Source: Platerodrilus igneus
Lineage: Eukaryota; Arthropoda; Insecta; Coleoptera; Lycidae
Direction of reading: 5' to 3'
NCBI GenBank assembly: GCA_036346225.1
Contig: JARFIW010000108.1
Location: 5,536,501-5,600,500 of the forward strand
DNA: 64,000 nt
The notes under the pieces were generated by a model. That model saw only the letters and a list, made by a program, of their open reading frames with translations, ran no database searches and had not been told where the DNA came from. This document shows positions 54,535 to 64,000 of this stretch, piece after piece; positions within the stretch are counted from its first letter, which is position 1, and each line of letters starts with the position of its first letter. A program made the translations under genes and the position numbers.

Positions 54535-55367
54535 TTGAACCCTCGAATAGTCCATGGGCATCCCCGGTAGTGCTTGTCAAGAAAAGGACGGGTCGACAAG
54601 GTTTTGTGTAGACTACCCGGCTTAATAATGTGACAAAGAAAGACAGCTATCCTTTGCCCAGAATTGATGACACCTTAGATACTCTATCCGGATCTAAATG
54701 GTTTTCGACCTTGGACTTGAAAAGCGGATACTGGCAGGTAGGCTTGGAGCCAAACGATAAAGAAAAGACTGCCTTTACAATTGGAACTGGATTATGGCAG
54801 TTCAAGGTCATGCCATTTGGATTATGCAATGCTCCTGCTACTTTTGAACGATTGATGGAGTCGGTACTGCGTGGACTGTCCTGGAAGACATGTCTGGTGT
54901 ACCTGGACGACGTGATAGTGTTAGGTCGGTCTTTCGAAGAACACCTTAAGAACCTAGAGGAGATATTCCAAAGATTACGGGGGGCAAACCTTACATTGAG
55001 CCCCAAGAAGTGTCACCTGTTTGGAAAAGAGGTGAAATATCTAGGACATGTCGTTTCGGAGACCGGAATAAGAGCTGACCCTGACAAAATAAAAACGGTA
55101 CAAGAATGGCCTATACCAGCAGATTTACACCAACTACGCAGTTTTCTAGGATTGTGCACATATTACCGACGGTTTATACTTGGGTTTGCGAACATTGCCA
55201 AACCGTTAACGAAATTAACCGAAGATGGACAAGAATATGATTGGAATGACGACTGCCACAGTGCATGTGAACAGCTGAAACGGCTGCTAGTTACAGCACC
55301 AATTTTGAGTTATCCACGGATGGAGGGAAATTTGTGTTGGCTACCGATGCCAGTAACACAGCTATAG
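54490..55367 (+). pseudogene. Gypsy-2 reverse transcriptase
   Basis: Motifs in order: SNSPWASPVVLVKKR (about 54545, other frame), YPLPRIDDTLD, FSTLDLKSGYWQVGL (first Asp), FKVMPFGLCNAPATFERLM, VYLDDVIVLG (catalytic YLDD at about 54898), LFGKEVKYLGHVVSETGI and LRSFLGLCTYYRRFI. This is standard gypsy polymerase order. Breaks lie near 54600 (in-frame TAG) and 55340. Confidence 0.92.
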
Positions 55368-55897
55368 GAGGCGTTCTTTCTCAAGTGCAGGACGGACAAG
55401 AAAAAGTTATTGGGTATTTCAGCAAGGTCTTGTCGCGGCCAGAAAGGAACTATTGTGTGACAAGAAGGGAGCTGTTGGCCGTCGTCAAATCCGTAGAGCA
55501 CTTTTATAAGTACTTATACGGCCGTAAATTCCTGTTGAGAACAGACCATGCTGCACTAAAATGGTTATTGCAGTTTCGAAATCCTGAAGGGCAAGTGGCA
55601 AGGTGGATAGAGCGGCTGCAGGAATATGACTTTGATACAGAACATCGTGTAGGAACTAGCCATCGGAATGCAGACGCTCTATCAAGGAGACCTTGTCCGG
55701 TGGACTGCAATCATTGCTCCAAGATGGAAGAGAAAATAAGTGTCATCCATAGAATGACGGTAACCGATGATACTTGGCAACCCGAAAGAATGCGAGAAGA
55801 CCAGGAGAATGACGCCGAATTGGGACGTATTATTGAGTGGAAAATAGAGGACAACGGCCAGCTTGGGAAGAAATTAGTATTTCAAGTAGGAGCCTGA
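55334..55897 (+). pseudogene. Gypsy-2 RNase H
   Basis: LATDASNTAIGGVLSQ (catalytic Asp), RPERNYCVTRRELLAVVKSV (catalytic Glu), LLRTDHAALKWLLQF and HRNADALSRRPC are the conserved RNase H blocks. The frame changes near 55890 before the integrase zinc domain. Confidence 0.9.
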
Positions 55898-55914
55898 AGG
55901 CATACTGGGCACAG

Positions 55915-57055
55915 TGGGACTCCTTGATGATGGAAAATAGAATCTTGAAACGACGCCTGGAATTTGAAGATGGCACTGAGAGACTTCAAGTGATAGTGCC
56001 GAGAAGCAGAGTGCCGGAAGTGTTGCAGCACTTGCACGACGGTATTTCCGGAGGGCACTTTGGCGTGAAAAGAACTCTCGAAAGAGTGAGAGAAAGGTTC
56101 TATTGGGTGAACTGCAAAGAAGATGTGAAGGAGTGGTGCCGGAAATGTGAATTGTGTGCTTCTGCAAATGGCCCGGTCTCAAAACGGAAAGCCCCAATGA
56201 GACAGTATAACGTGGGGAATCCTTTTGAGAGGGTAGCCATTGATATAGCTGGTCCGTTTCCTGAATCAGAGAAGGAAATAAATACATCTTGGTTGCAATG
56301 GATTATTTTACCAAATGGCCGGAGGCATATGCTATACCTAACCAAGAAGCCGAGACGGTTGCAGATGTACTAGTGAAGGAGTTGTTTTGTCGCTTTGGAG
56401 TTCCGTTGGAATTACACTCCGATCAAGGTCGGAACTTCGAATCAGCATTGTTTCAAAATGTCTGCAAGCATCTTGGAATCAGGAAGACTAGAACCACCCA
56501 CTTCATCCCCAATCGGATGGAATGGTTGAAAGAATGAACAGGACGTTAGGAAGTACCTGGCCAAAGTTGTCTCTGAACATCAACGAGACTGGGACCAATA
56601 TCTACATTTGTTCCTACTGGCGTACCGATCTTCGGTACATGACAGCACAGGGCACTCGCCCGCTTGCGTAATGCTAGGACGTGAATTGCGGCTACCATGT
56701 GATCTTCAGTTTGGATTTAAACCTGGAGAAGAGATCGCAGGTGAAGATTACGTTAGTAAGCTTCGTGAAAGATCAAATAGTATTCACGAAAACGTCCGAA
56801 AGAATATACAGGCAGCAAGCGATCGAATGAAATCACAATATGACACGAGAGCACAAGAAGGTGGTTATCAACCTGGAGATTTAGTGTGGTTGTACAATCC
56901 ACAAAGAAAACGTGGATTGTCGCCAAAACTACAAAGACAATGGGAAGGGCCGTACGAAGTGTTAAAAGGATTAATGATGTAGTGTACCGGATCAGAAGAT
57001 CCCTCGTGGTAAACCGAAAGTGGTACACTTTGACCGTTTAACATCCTACGCTGGC
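55915..57055 (+). pseudogene. Gypsy-2 integrase
   Basis: Zinc domain HDGISGGHFGVKRTLERV with CRKCELCAS; core D in VAIDIAGPFPES, D in LHSDQGRNFES and, after a frame break near 56520, E in the VERMNRTL segment. The GPY/F-like C-terminal part reads GDLVWLYNPQRKRGLSPKLQ then WEGPYEVL (to about 56980), and ends VVHFDRLTSY (about 57020-57050). That last piece is directly joined to the macrodomain extension. Confidence 0.9.
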
Positions 57056-57771
57056 AACAACCAGGAAGACTCGAATAATGATAATGGTGTTCGGCAAGTT
57101 ATTAATCATGAGCCAAATGTAGATTTTGAGAGCTTTATGGCGGCGTATGGTGGTTCCGCTAAAGCGAGATTTGGCGTTGTTGTTGAAAACAGCAAGATCT
57201 GTTTAGAGCACCAGAAGAGTATTCCTTGCACATTGCGTAGCTCAAGATTTGGCAATGTCAAGGGAATAGCTGTTGTTTTCAAGAAAAAGTTTGGATGTGT
57301 GGATGAATTAGTACAACAGCAGCCAACTGTAGGAAAATCTTTGGTCCTTCAAGATAAAAATCGTTATGTTTACTATCTGGTCACCAAAAATTCTTCATGG
57401 CAGAGACCTAGTTATGGACATCTATGGAGGCTTTGCTAAATCTTAAGGCGCAGATGATGGAAAATGGAGTAACGAGACTAGCGGTGCCCAAGCTGGGCTG
57501 TGGACTGGATCGCTTAGACTGGAGGATAGTCCGAAATATGCTAGAAGTAGTTTTCCAGGAACCAACGTCCAGGTTCTTGTTTGTTGTTATCAACCGGTTG
57601 CCTACCAAGACCAGGAAAAGAGTGTTGACTGTTACTTCCAACGACGCGGTGGATGCACCAGAGGAGATAGCTGCCGATACCGTCACCAGTCATCGAATTG
57701 GCGTCAAGATGGATTTACAGTTACGAGACGTAACGGTTTTAAAGAGGGGCAGTGTTGCGATCCACTATTAG
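57020..57771 (+). pseudogene. Macrodomain (TARG1/OARD1-like) at the C-terminus of Gypsy-2 pol
   Basis: After the integrase end (VHFDRLTSY) and a linker of about 50 residues, the frame contains KGIAVVFKKKFGCVDEL and YVYYLVTKNSSWQRPSYG. A second frame (57424 on) gives LKAQMMENGVTRLAVPKLGC, then GLDRLDW and a last hydrophobic strand. These are the conserved blocks of the ADP-ribose-binding macrodomain of the TARG1/OARD1 (C6orf130) type. In TARG1 the catalytic residues are a Lys in the FKKKFG region and the Asp of GLDRL; both are present. Frame breaks near 57200, 57270 and 57425 disturb the first strands in this copy. The domain would bind ADP-ribose or remove it from protein. The LTR starts at 57753, inside the last codons. 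Confidence 0.82.
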
Positions 57772-58276
57772 GCAACCCGTCAAACATACAAACGCCCGGG
57801 GCACAGCGTATTCTTCAGCATTCGAGAATCCTTCTACAAAGTTCTAGATAATGAGTCATATCTTAATGCAGGGTATATATAAGGCCGCTTATGAATGTAA
57901 GAGTCAGTCTATTCTTGAATGTCTAATATAAATTATAACGTTGTAAAGTGATAGCAGTTTTGAGCTTTTGAAGTATACATAAATGTGATATGCTGTGTCT
58001 AATGTTCATACAGCTTGTAGTATACATAAATAAATAGAAGTGTATAAATAAATAGTAGTGTTAGTGTTGTTAATGAACCTATGGTAAAGGAGTTAATTTA
58101 AGAAGATATTAGTGCTTGTAAATTCATTAGTGTAATAGTGCTTCATTGTTAAGTGGACTGAAAACATCTATAAATAAGGCATATACTGTTAATTAGACTT
58201 GTGAACAGTAAGTAATAAAGACGTTTGTTATTACTTGTTTTAAATTAAAGAAACGCGGTAGTAGTGGCGCGTTACA
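57753..58276 (+). repeat. Gypsy-2 3' LTR
   Basis: Matches 50827-51350 with about three differences, followed by ATAC. Confidence 0.93.
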
Positions 58277-58280
58277 ATAC

Positions 58281-59190
58281 TATTAAACATATAATTAAAA
58301 ACAAGTTTAAATTATTTAAGGTATAAGTTTAAACCAACAAGCCTTACTAAAAATTTGAAAATCATTTTCACTGCAATTATAGGAATGGAAAAATATATTT
58401 AAATAATTTTAACAAAAAATACATACCTTTTTATACACAAATACAGTTAAAATAATTACGAAAGCGTAAAAACAACAGACCAAATAAAGAAATTTTTAGC
58501 AAATAAATATAAAACATGTATCATAGTTTTAGATACCTGTAGCCTGGCGTGCGTCTAAATTTAGATCTAGGGTATCTAAAATTACTTAGGGACCCTAGAT
58601 TTAAAACAGCGCCATCTGAACGGATTGTGTTATCATTAAAATCGTATTAACAATGCTGTGCTTAAAGTGACTACACCCTGGAGATGATGCTCAATTTCAT
58701 CTAGGGCATAGGGTGGACACACTCTCGGTGCTTTGTAGTTTCGGAATTTGACACTTTTGTAGTATTGCCCCGGCTCGTCAAGGCGCTACAGTAGTTGGCG
58801 CGTTCGTATGTAATTATTGGTTTACAATTATATCAGCGTAATCATTTATGAGTTGTTCGTTCTTTCCATAGTGCGTTGTACTAAAAGTAGCCATTTTGCA
58901 TTCTAAATTATTGTGTTTTTTTAATAATGTTGGTTTTAGTTTTATAAATTTAGCGTGATCTTGTGTGGAGTTAATTGGTTTTATTTGTCATTATATTTTT
59001 TAAGACAATGTTATCCAAGTGTTGTGTTGCTTGTTGTAATAATACCAGTAAGGAGTTTCTTACCTTGTCGTTACTGATTTATTTGGTTAATTAAATAATG
59101 AAAGTAACCCGTGGTTTCTTTAATATTCTCTGACAAAACCAGTGAACTTTAAGGAAGGATTTCCTTAAAATGATGGAACGCAACTATCTT
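58281..59190. other. Mostly unassigned DNA with a possible promoter
   Basis: AT-rich to 58530. Then a mixed-composition block contains a small inverted repeat (TTAGATCTAGGGTATCTAAA near 58560, with CCCTAGATTTAAA near 58600) and CG-rich sequence (58760-58800) upstream of the candidate exon at 59008. Confidence 0.4.
59008..59044 (+). CDS. Possible first exon of a THAP-type zinc-finger protein
   Basis: ATG at 59008 opens MLSKCCVACCNNT, resembling the N-terminus of THAP domains (M-x3-C-x2-4-C), with a GTAAGG donor-like site at about 59045. THAP genes and transposases often have a short first exon like this. The sequence is very short and no second exon was found before the LTR fragment at 59195, so it may be a remnant or chance. 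Confidence 0.25.
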
Positions 59191-59194
59191 CCGA

Positions 59195-59560
59195 CTATGC
59201 TAGGGGTCTATTCCTCGGGTAGAGCTTATGAGGATTGGTCGTGGTTCTTTTACAAAACATTATTTACTTACCGACTCAACTTATATTTTAATAGGGGAAT
59301 GAAGGGGGGGGGGGTGGCGCCAACAAGTCATTAAGTTTTAAACACAGGGTTTTCCTAAAGGAGTCCTTAGAAAGGAATGTTGTATTTACTGCTTAAGCAG
59401 GAGCTGTAAAGAAAATTAGATTAAATTAACAAAGGAGGACACAAGAGGTGTGCTATTGCTACCTCATAAAAGAAAAGCTATAAATATCAATTATGCACAC
59501 ACTTTTATAGACACAAATATTAGACATCAAATTTTGAAAGTGCTATCAGTGCTCCTTCGT
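59195..59560 (-). mobile_element. LTR-B family fragment
   Basis: Contains TAGGGGTCTATTCCTCGGGT followed by AGAGC, and GGTGGCGCCAACAAGTC (about 59318). It has the same orientation as 43340-44893, and similarity fades after about 59460. Confidence 0.6.
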
Positions 59561-59724
59561 CAAATGGAAGCTACAAAAATCATTATATTGAAGATATTTA
59601 TACCTTTTATTCCTTGATCCAATTACCCTATTTTTGAACTCACTTGTTCAAAATAAAACAATTAATTAAATGAATTAAATGATGATGCTTTAATTAAATG
59701 TTGCTTCATGATAAGAAGTTGCAT

Positions 59725-59725
59725 G

Positions 59726-59771
<46 letters not shown>
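59725..59771. repeat. (TA)n microsatellite at the Gypsy-3 5' edge
   Basis: About 47 bp of TA repeats immediately before the Gypsy-3 LTR. Confidence 0.88.
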
Positions 59772-59773
<2 letters not shown>

Positions 59774-61905
59774 CTCATATTTAGACCAGGGTAGAAAATT
59801 AAATAATCACATCAAATAATTTTAATCACCGTGTATAAGGAATTCTATTAAATAATACGCTTTATTAAAACCATGAAGCATAAATAAATTCGGTCGTTTC
59901 AATTAAAATTAAGAAATATAAATTATTTATAAGACGCTTTATATCGAAAGAAACAGTATTAACAAGCTCTACGGGTAATGTAATTATTCCGAGGAAAGTT
60001 AACAAAGAGAAATTACATGCAAAATTTATCTTAATTAACTCTATTTCAAGTAACCGGTAGTAAAACAAAGTGTACACATAATAATTAATATTTAACTTGT
60101 ATTCGCTAAAAATGAAAGGATAGAAGTCAATTTTAATTGAGTTAATTAAACCATTATTAATAATAAGCATAAAAGTCTGTGAAAACCCAAGATTATAATA
60201 CCAGAAAATAAAGCTCTGAGAATTAATATTATTTTGAACACCTGCGTAGTTTAAATATCGCGTACGGCGAAAATTGTGTAGATAACAAATGGTTTCAAAG
60301 AATCTTGAAGAAACCGTGGCTTAATATTCACGAGAAGGTGCGATACGGGGTTATTAAACCTAGATAGTCCACATGGACTAAAATAAAATCGATAATAAAG
60401 AATATCAATTTGCACCAATGCGAACAGGTTAGAAAAGGAAAGAGAAAATGCGTCAAGCAAAGACACATATAGTAAAAGGCGTAATTTAAGCAACGTCACG
60501 AGGGTCACAATTGGTTGAAAATAGGATGCAAATATCAGAGGTAGAAACAACGATTTCTGTACAAAATTAATTAGCTTTTCTCGGACATGTTTGCGTGAAG
60601 TGTGAGAATTTCTGAGATTTTAACTGGGGCGAGTGAAAAATTCGTAAAAACCGACGCGCGAGCGACGGAATGGGAACATAGCATGAAAAATTTCTTAGAA
60701 TTACCCGTTTTGGGGAACAAAGCGACGTGCCGGCTATTCGCTATATATACCGGTGGTAATATGAATTTCGCTCTCTTAGACTTTTGACTATTCGATGCGT
60801 TAAAAGCTCTTACATCCGCGACTTGATTGAAGATGTTAAACAGTGCATTTTAGTTTGATAAAATAATTTAAAGTTTGCTCGTATATTTTAGTGATTCAAA
60901 TTAGTTTGTTATTTACGTGCTAACATGAATGTACTTCAGTGCACTTAGATACAAGGTAATAAAATTTAGTATCACTGTACCAATTAGCAAAATTTACAAC
61001 GACAAATGTATACACAAAAGTAGGCAGTTTTGGCGTATATTGGTGAAAGACGCATGAATTTCTTTGCTATTTTTCGGGGGTGTTAATAATTAAATGGTTC
61101 AAATACGTGTCTGGATCCACGAAACAAGGGTCAGATATACACAGATGAGTTCCGGAAAAGCCCCGAAACAACTTTAAATAAATGGTGATGGAGAAAATTT
61201 TAAAAGCGTTGAGAATTAGAAGCCGTAAATATAATCCTGTTGGAATGGTGTGATTAACTAAAGGGATGATGTACATTAAAGCTACGAGGACAGTAACCTT
61301 CAGGTAAATTATACTATTTTGTTTGACAATTTGGTGTGTATTGAATAACTTTATTATACTATTTTGTTTGACATTTTTGTGTGTGTTGAATTACTTGGTA
61401 ATTGATTTACTTTAAATGGACATTAGTGAAATTGTACTAACCATAAAATTTTAATGTTAAGATGAAATTTGCTTGTTTAAGTAGAAAGGGGTATTTAGTA
61501 TTGATGTTCTGGATTATGATGAAATTTTAGGTATGTCTTTGAGCTCAATTAGACGAACCTGGTTAATTAACGTAAAGGGGTGGTAGATGCTCCCTTTTTA
61601 CTCTGCTTATATTGTTATATTAATTAGTAGGCATCCAACAAGGACTTTAATTCTGGATGCACGTTAAAGTGATAATAAAATTAATCTTGAAATTCTTTTT
61701 AAAACTGAATTTTATGCTGAAATTTAATTTGAAAATTTAATGTATTCTGAATATTGATGTAAATAGAGTTAACGTTGATGTTTGTGGTAGGAATGTATTT
61801 GTTTTTTTTTATAATTGAGGATGAAAGCTATCTAGAGGAGCAGCCGAGGCGATTAACAGAAGAAAATCAACAGACCAGGTAATTCAAGAGGTTTCACAGC
61901 ATTCT
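59772..61905 (+). repeat. Gypsy-3 5' LTR, about 2.13 kb
   Basis: Colinear with 24158-26195. It ends TTTCACAGCATTC just before the primer-binding site. The exact first base is uncertain because it adjoins (TA)n. No gene is inside; a likely TATA box (CTATATATACCGG) is at about 60740. Confidence 0.8.
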
Positions 61906-61928
61906 TGGCGACCCAAAAGTGAGGCTCG
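61906..61928 (+). other. Gypsy-3 primer-binding site
   Basis: TGGCGACCCAAAAGTGAGG adjoins the LTR end. TGGCGACC is a common gypsy-group primer-binding start. Confidence 0.65.
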
Positions 61929-62041
61929 AGTTCCAAATAAAATTTTTGATTTTATTCCAGGAAACTGGCGATCTGAGAGAGAGTTTCTGTGTGTGTATAA
62001 ATTTAAGAGTATTTTAGAGTGTGTGTGAGTGATTAGAACGT

Positions 62042-63283
62042 ATGCAGAGAAAGGAGTGGTTAAGGAGTCAAGGAGTGGAAATTGGAAGTGACGATAGTGC
62101 ATTGTGTGGGAAAAATTCAAAAATGGAAGAAGCTGGAGGCAGTAGAGATCAGTCGAGGACGGAATCAGGGGATCAAGGAAACGAGATGATAATGAGAATG
62201 CTAGAGAGGATGAACGATGAATCTAATAGAGCTAGGGAAGAATCGAACAGGAAGTTAGAAGAGATTAGAGAAATGAGTGAGGAATCGAATCGTAAGTTTG
62301 AGCAAATTAGTCAGAAAATAGATAAGACGAATCAAGAAGTTTCAGAATTTAAAAATAGTCTTACCGTAAAGATGGGGGAAGTTGAAAATAGGGTTGAAAA
62401 AAATGAGCGTGATATTACAGGTCTTCGACAGGAAATGGGACATTTAAGGTCCGAAGTACGCATTTTTTGTGAAGAAGAGATTAATGTAAAAATGACTGAA
62501 GTGACAGACTCATGTAGGGATCAGTTAGGCAGGGTAGAACGCGAAGTTAGTAGTATCAAATACAACATGTCAAATTTAACGGGGGATGGTCCCAGATTTT
62601 CTACAGGTGGAGTATCATTGGACCAACACATGAAGTTTTATGGCGATAACAGGGTAAATCCACAAATTTTTATTAATAGCGTAAGAAATCTAGTGGGAAA
62701 TTTATTTGACGAACAGACTAAACTGAATACGATAAAGACTTTATTAAAGGACAACGCGGAAGCATGGTACAATTTAGTAGGACAGGAAATTGACACCTAC
62801 ACGGACTTTGAAGACAGATTTTTAAAGCACTACTGGAGTGACCACAGACAAGACCAGGTACGAGACGACTTAATCACAGGGAAATTTAAGGGAGAATTTT
62901 CAGGAAGTAGGGAGCAATATGCTATACGCAAGTATAGCATAGCAAAGCAACTGAACCCACCACTGACGGACCGACAAATTATTAAGTATTTATCACGACA
63001 CTTCGAGGTAGACATAAGACAGCACGTAGCACTACAGAACATAGTGGACAGAGAAATGTTTTTAGAATACCTGCAGAGGTACGACGACGTAAGTAGTGGA
63101 CGACCTCGGGATAATAGGGAAAGACAGATCAACACAGTTAGGTTTGACAATAGACGGGACAACTACGCTAGACGGGGGAATAGTTACGGATACCAGCGAC
63201 AGAATTGGGAACAGAGACGACCATACGTTAGGAGTAATAGTTTAGGAAGGGACCTGCACCGAGACCGGGACCTACCAGAATGA
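62042..63283 (+). CDS. Gypsy-3 gag: long coiled coil plus capsid-like domain
   Basis: Intact 413-codon frame from the ATG at 62042; a second ATG at 62123 is also possible. Residues about 60-180 are heptad-rich (SNRKLEEIREMSEESNRKFE and onward), predicting a long coiled coil. Residues about 190-360 resemble a gypsy capsid: FYGDNRVNPQIFINSVRNLV, LLKDNAEAWYNLVG, FEDRFLKHYWSDHRQDQVRD. The C-terminus is Arg/Tyr-rich (RRDNYARRGNSYGYQRQNWE) and probably binds RNA, since no CCHC knuckle is visible. Gag would assemble the virus-like particle. The plus-strand frame immediately after (from 63289) is a continuation in another register. Confidence 0.88.
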   Translation: MQRKEWLRSQGVEIGSDDSALCGKNSKMEEAGGSRDQSRTESGDQGNEMIMRMLERMNDESNRAREESNRKLEEIREMSEESNRKFEQISQKIDKTNQEVSEFKNSLTVKMGEVENRVEKNERDITGLRQEMGHLRSEVRIFCEEEINVKMTEVTDSCRDQLGRVEREVSSIKYNMSNLTGDGPRFSTGGVSLDQHMKFYGDNRVNPQIFINSVRNLVGNLFDEQTKLNTIKTLLKDNAEAWYNLVGQEIDTYTDFEDRFLKHYWSDHRQDQVRDDLITGKFKGEFSGSREQYAIRKYSIAKQLNPPLTDRQIIKYLSRHFEVDIRQHVALQNIVDREMFLEYLQRYDDVSSGRPRDNRERQINTVRFDNRRDNYARRGNSYGYQRQNWEQRRPYVRSNSLGRDLHRDRDLPE

Positions 63284-63528
63284 ATAGTTCACCAGACATG
63301 AGCGGGACTGCTAATACAGACACGGAACGAGTGGAAACGCCTAGGACATACGCTGAGGTGACGGCTAGACCAGGACCGAGTAGGGAAAACAGACCTGGAC
63401 AGGATTTTAGAACGCGACAGACCACTAGATTTCAGTGTAAATGTGTATGAATATCCACGTGAATTTTTCAAAATTGAGGAGGAAGTAGAGCCAGAAACTG
63501 TAGAAAAATTATGTTTGCCAATTATTAA

Positions 63529-64000
63529 TTTAGAAATTTTGAGAATAATGTAGAAGTATTACTTGATACAGGGGCAGAGGCGAGTTTAATATCGGAGGAA
63601 TTCGTCAGCAAAATTAGGGATAAGGTTTGTGATAGAATTATGCCTATAAAGCGTAGCCATTTAGTAGCTCCAAATAAAAAGAAGTTTGCTGTAGTAAATA
63701 GTGTTGTGGTGCTTAGGATAGATATAGGAGATTTAAGCTGTGAACAGGAGTTTGTAATTGTACCTGGACTGAAGTTTCAGAGCATTTTAGGTGTTGACTG
63801 TATGATGAAGTTAGGGGTTTTGATAGATATGGAAAGGAAGGTAATAAGGATTAAGGATAGGGTAGTGCCATGGAAGGGCAGTTATGAAGTCACAGAGGAT
63901 GACACGGGGTTTAGTATTAATGTAGTAGAGGTAGAGGATGATGAAGGTAAACAGATCAACACGATGAGATGTCCAGAGGATAGGAGAGTAGAGGTTCAAG
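63529..64000 (+). CDS. Gypsy-3 protease (start of pol, partial)
   Basis: The frame is open from 63529 to the window end. It carries LLDTGAEASLISEEF as the retropepsin active site and FQSILGVDCMMKLGVLIDM as the C-terminal hydrophobic-Gly motif. An acidic stretch (VEVEDDEGKQ) follows. The gap from gag (63284-63528) contains in-frame pieces in other registers, so a frameshift or single-base error separates gag and pol. The rest of pol lies beyond 64000. Confidence 0.85.

Larger units (their letters stand above)
50827..58276 (+). mobile_element. Gypsy-2 LTR retrotransposon with a macrodomain
   Basis: Complete provirus with 524-bp LTRs (50827-51350 and 57753-58276) flanked by ATAC (50823-50826 and 58277-58280). 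I saw only about three differences between the LTRs, so insertion was recent. Order: LTR, primer-binding site, gag (part replaced), zinc knuckle, protease, reverse transcriptase, RNase H, integrase, macrodomain, polypurine tract (AAAGAGGGGCAG), LTR. Numerous single-base frame breaks are out of keeping with such young LTRs. Confidence 0.93.
59772..64000 (+). mobile_element. Gypsy-3 LTR retrotransposon, 5' part (runs off the window)
   Basis: Has a 2.1-kb LTR, a primer-binding site, gag and protease in the usual order. A second copy of the LTR in the left arm of the palindromic element (24158-26195) confirms the LTR extent. Confidence 0.85.

Noticed and set aside
53336..56345. Minus-strand frames across Gypsy-2 (for example 53820-54281, 54647-55006, 55874-56287)
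   Set aside because: They are antisense shadows of the gag-pol frames.

Overview
The window looks like AT-rich arthropod (probably insect) chromosomal DNA made almost entirely of nested transposable elements. Host genes are scarce: a nine-finger C2H2 zinc-finger exon (46835-47611, minus), two candidate first exons and one unidentified ORF. Spliceosomal introns, (TA)n and (CA)n microsatellites, gypsy-type LTR elements with metazoan-type features, a CACTA-like transposon carrying a SAM-domain gene, and a pipsqueak-type HTH protein all fit an insect. No rRNA, tRNA or CRISPR was seen. I worked by eye; family assignments rest on motifs, not on searches.

Region 1-13340 is a Penelope-like element (PLE-1). 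Its reverse transcriptase (1-1723) is separated from its GIY-YIG endonuclease (12598-13238) by a 10,872-bp CMC/CACTA-like DNA transposon (1724-12595) with CACTCAG termini and a TA target duplication. That transposon carries a spliced SAM-domain gene and a decayed Tnp2-like transposase gene with a C2H2 finger, and has smaller foldback elements nested in it. From 13345 to 18564 there is an LTR fragment, microsatellites and otherwise unassigned AT-rich DNA.

Region 18565-45802 is one minus-strand gypsy provirus (Gypsy-1; 148-150 bp LTRs, ACTAT target duplication), about 4.45 kb once its inserts are removed. Its gag is split by a 1.6-kb LTR remnant (43280-44893). Its pol is split by the most striking object here: a 21,163-bp element (18940-40102) flanked by a 6-bp duplication (CATGAT), with AGTAGGTGG termini, that is almost wholly one inverted repeat. 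After subtracting later insertions each arm is about 7.3 kb, and the arms meet at a short minisatellite near 31.3 kb. Each arm carries the same three loci: an unknown gene A (two overlapping reading frames), an unknown gene B, and a gene C with a pipsqueak HTH. The termini and 6-bp duplication resemble Polinton/Maverick elements, but no Polinton hallmark gene is visible. Later insertions differ between the arms: a 5'-inverted Penelope copy with a hammerhead-ribozyme motif, a 2.1-kb LTR and another LTR on the left, and a LINE on the right.

Region 45803-50826 holds the zinc-finger exon, an unidentified ORF and another LTR fragment. Region 50827-58276 is a young gypsy provirus (Gypsy-2; 524-bp LTRs nearly identical, ATAC duplication). 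It carries a TARG1/OARD1-like macrodomain at the end of its pol frame, and part of its gag is replaced by a 1.29-kb fragment of the palindromic element. Region 59772-64000 is the 5' end of a third gypsy element (Gypsy-3) with a 2.1-kb LTR, a coiled-coil gag and a protease running off the window.

Inferred order of events: Gypsy-1 inserted, the palindromic element inserted into its pol, then the PLE, LTRs and LINE inserted into the separate arms. Many single-base frame breaks occur even in the very young Gypsy-2, so some 'pseudogene' lesions may be sequencing or assembly errors.
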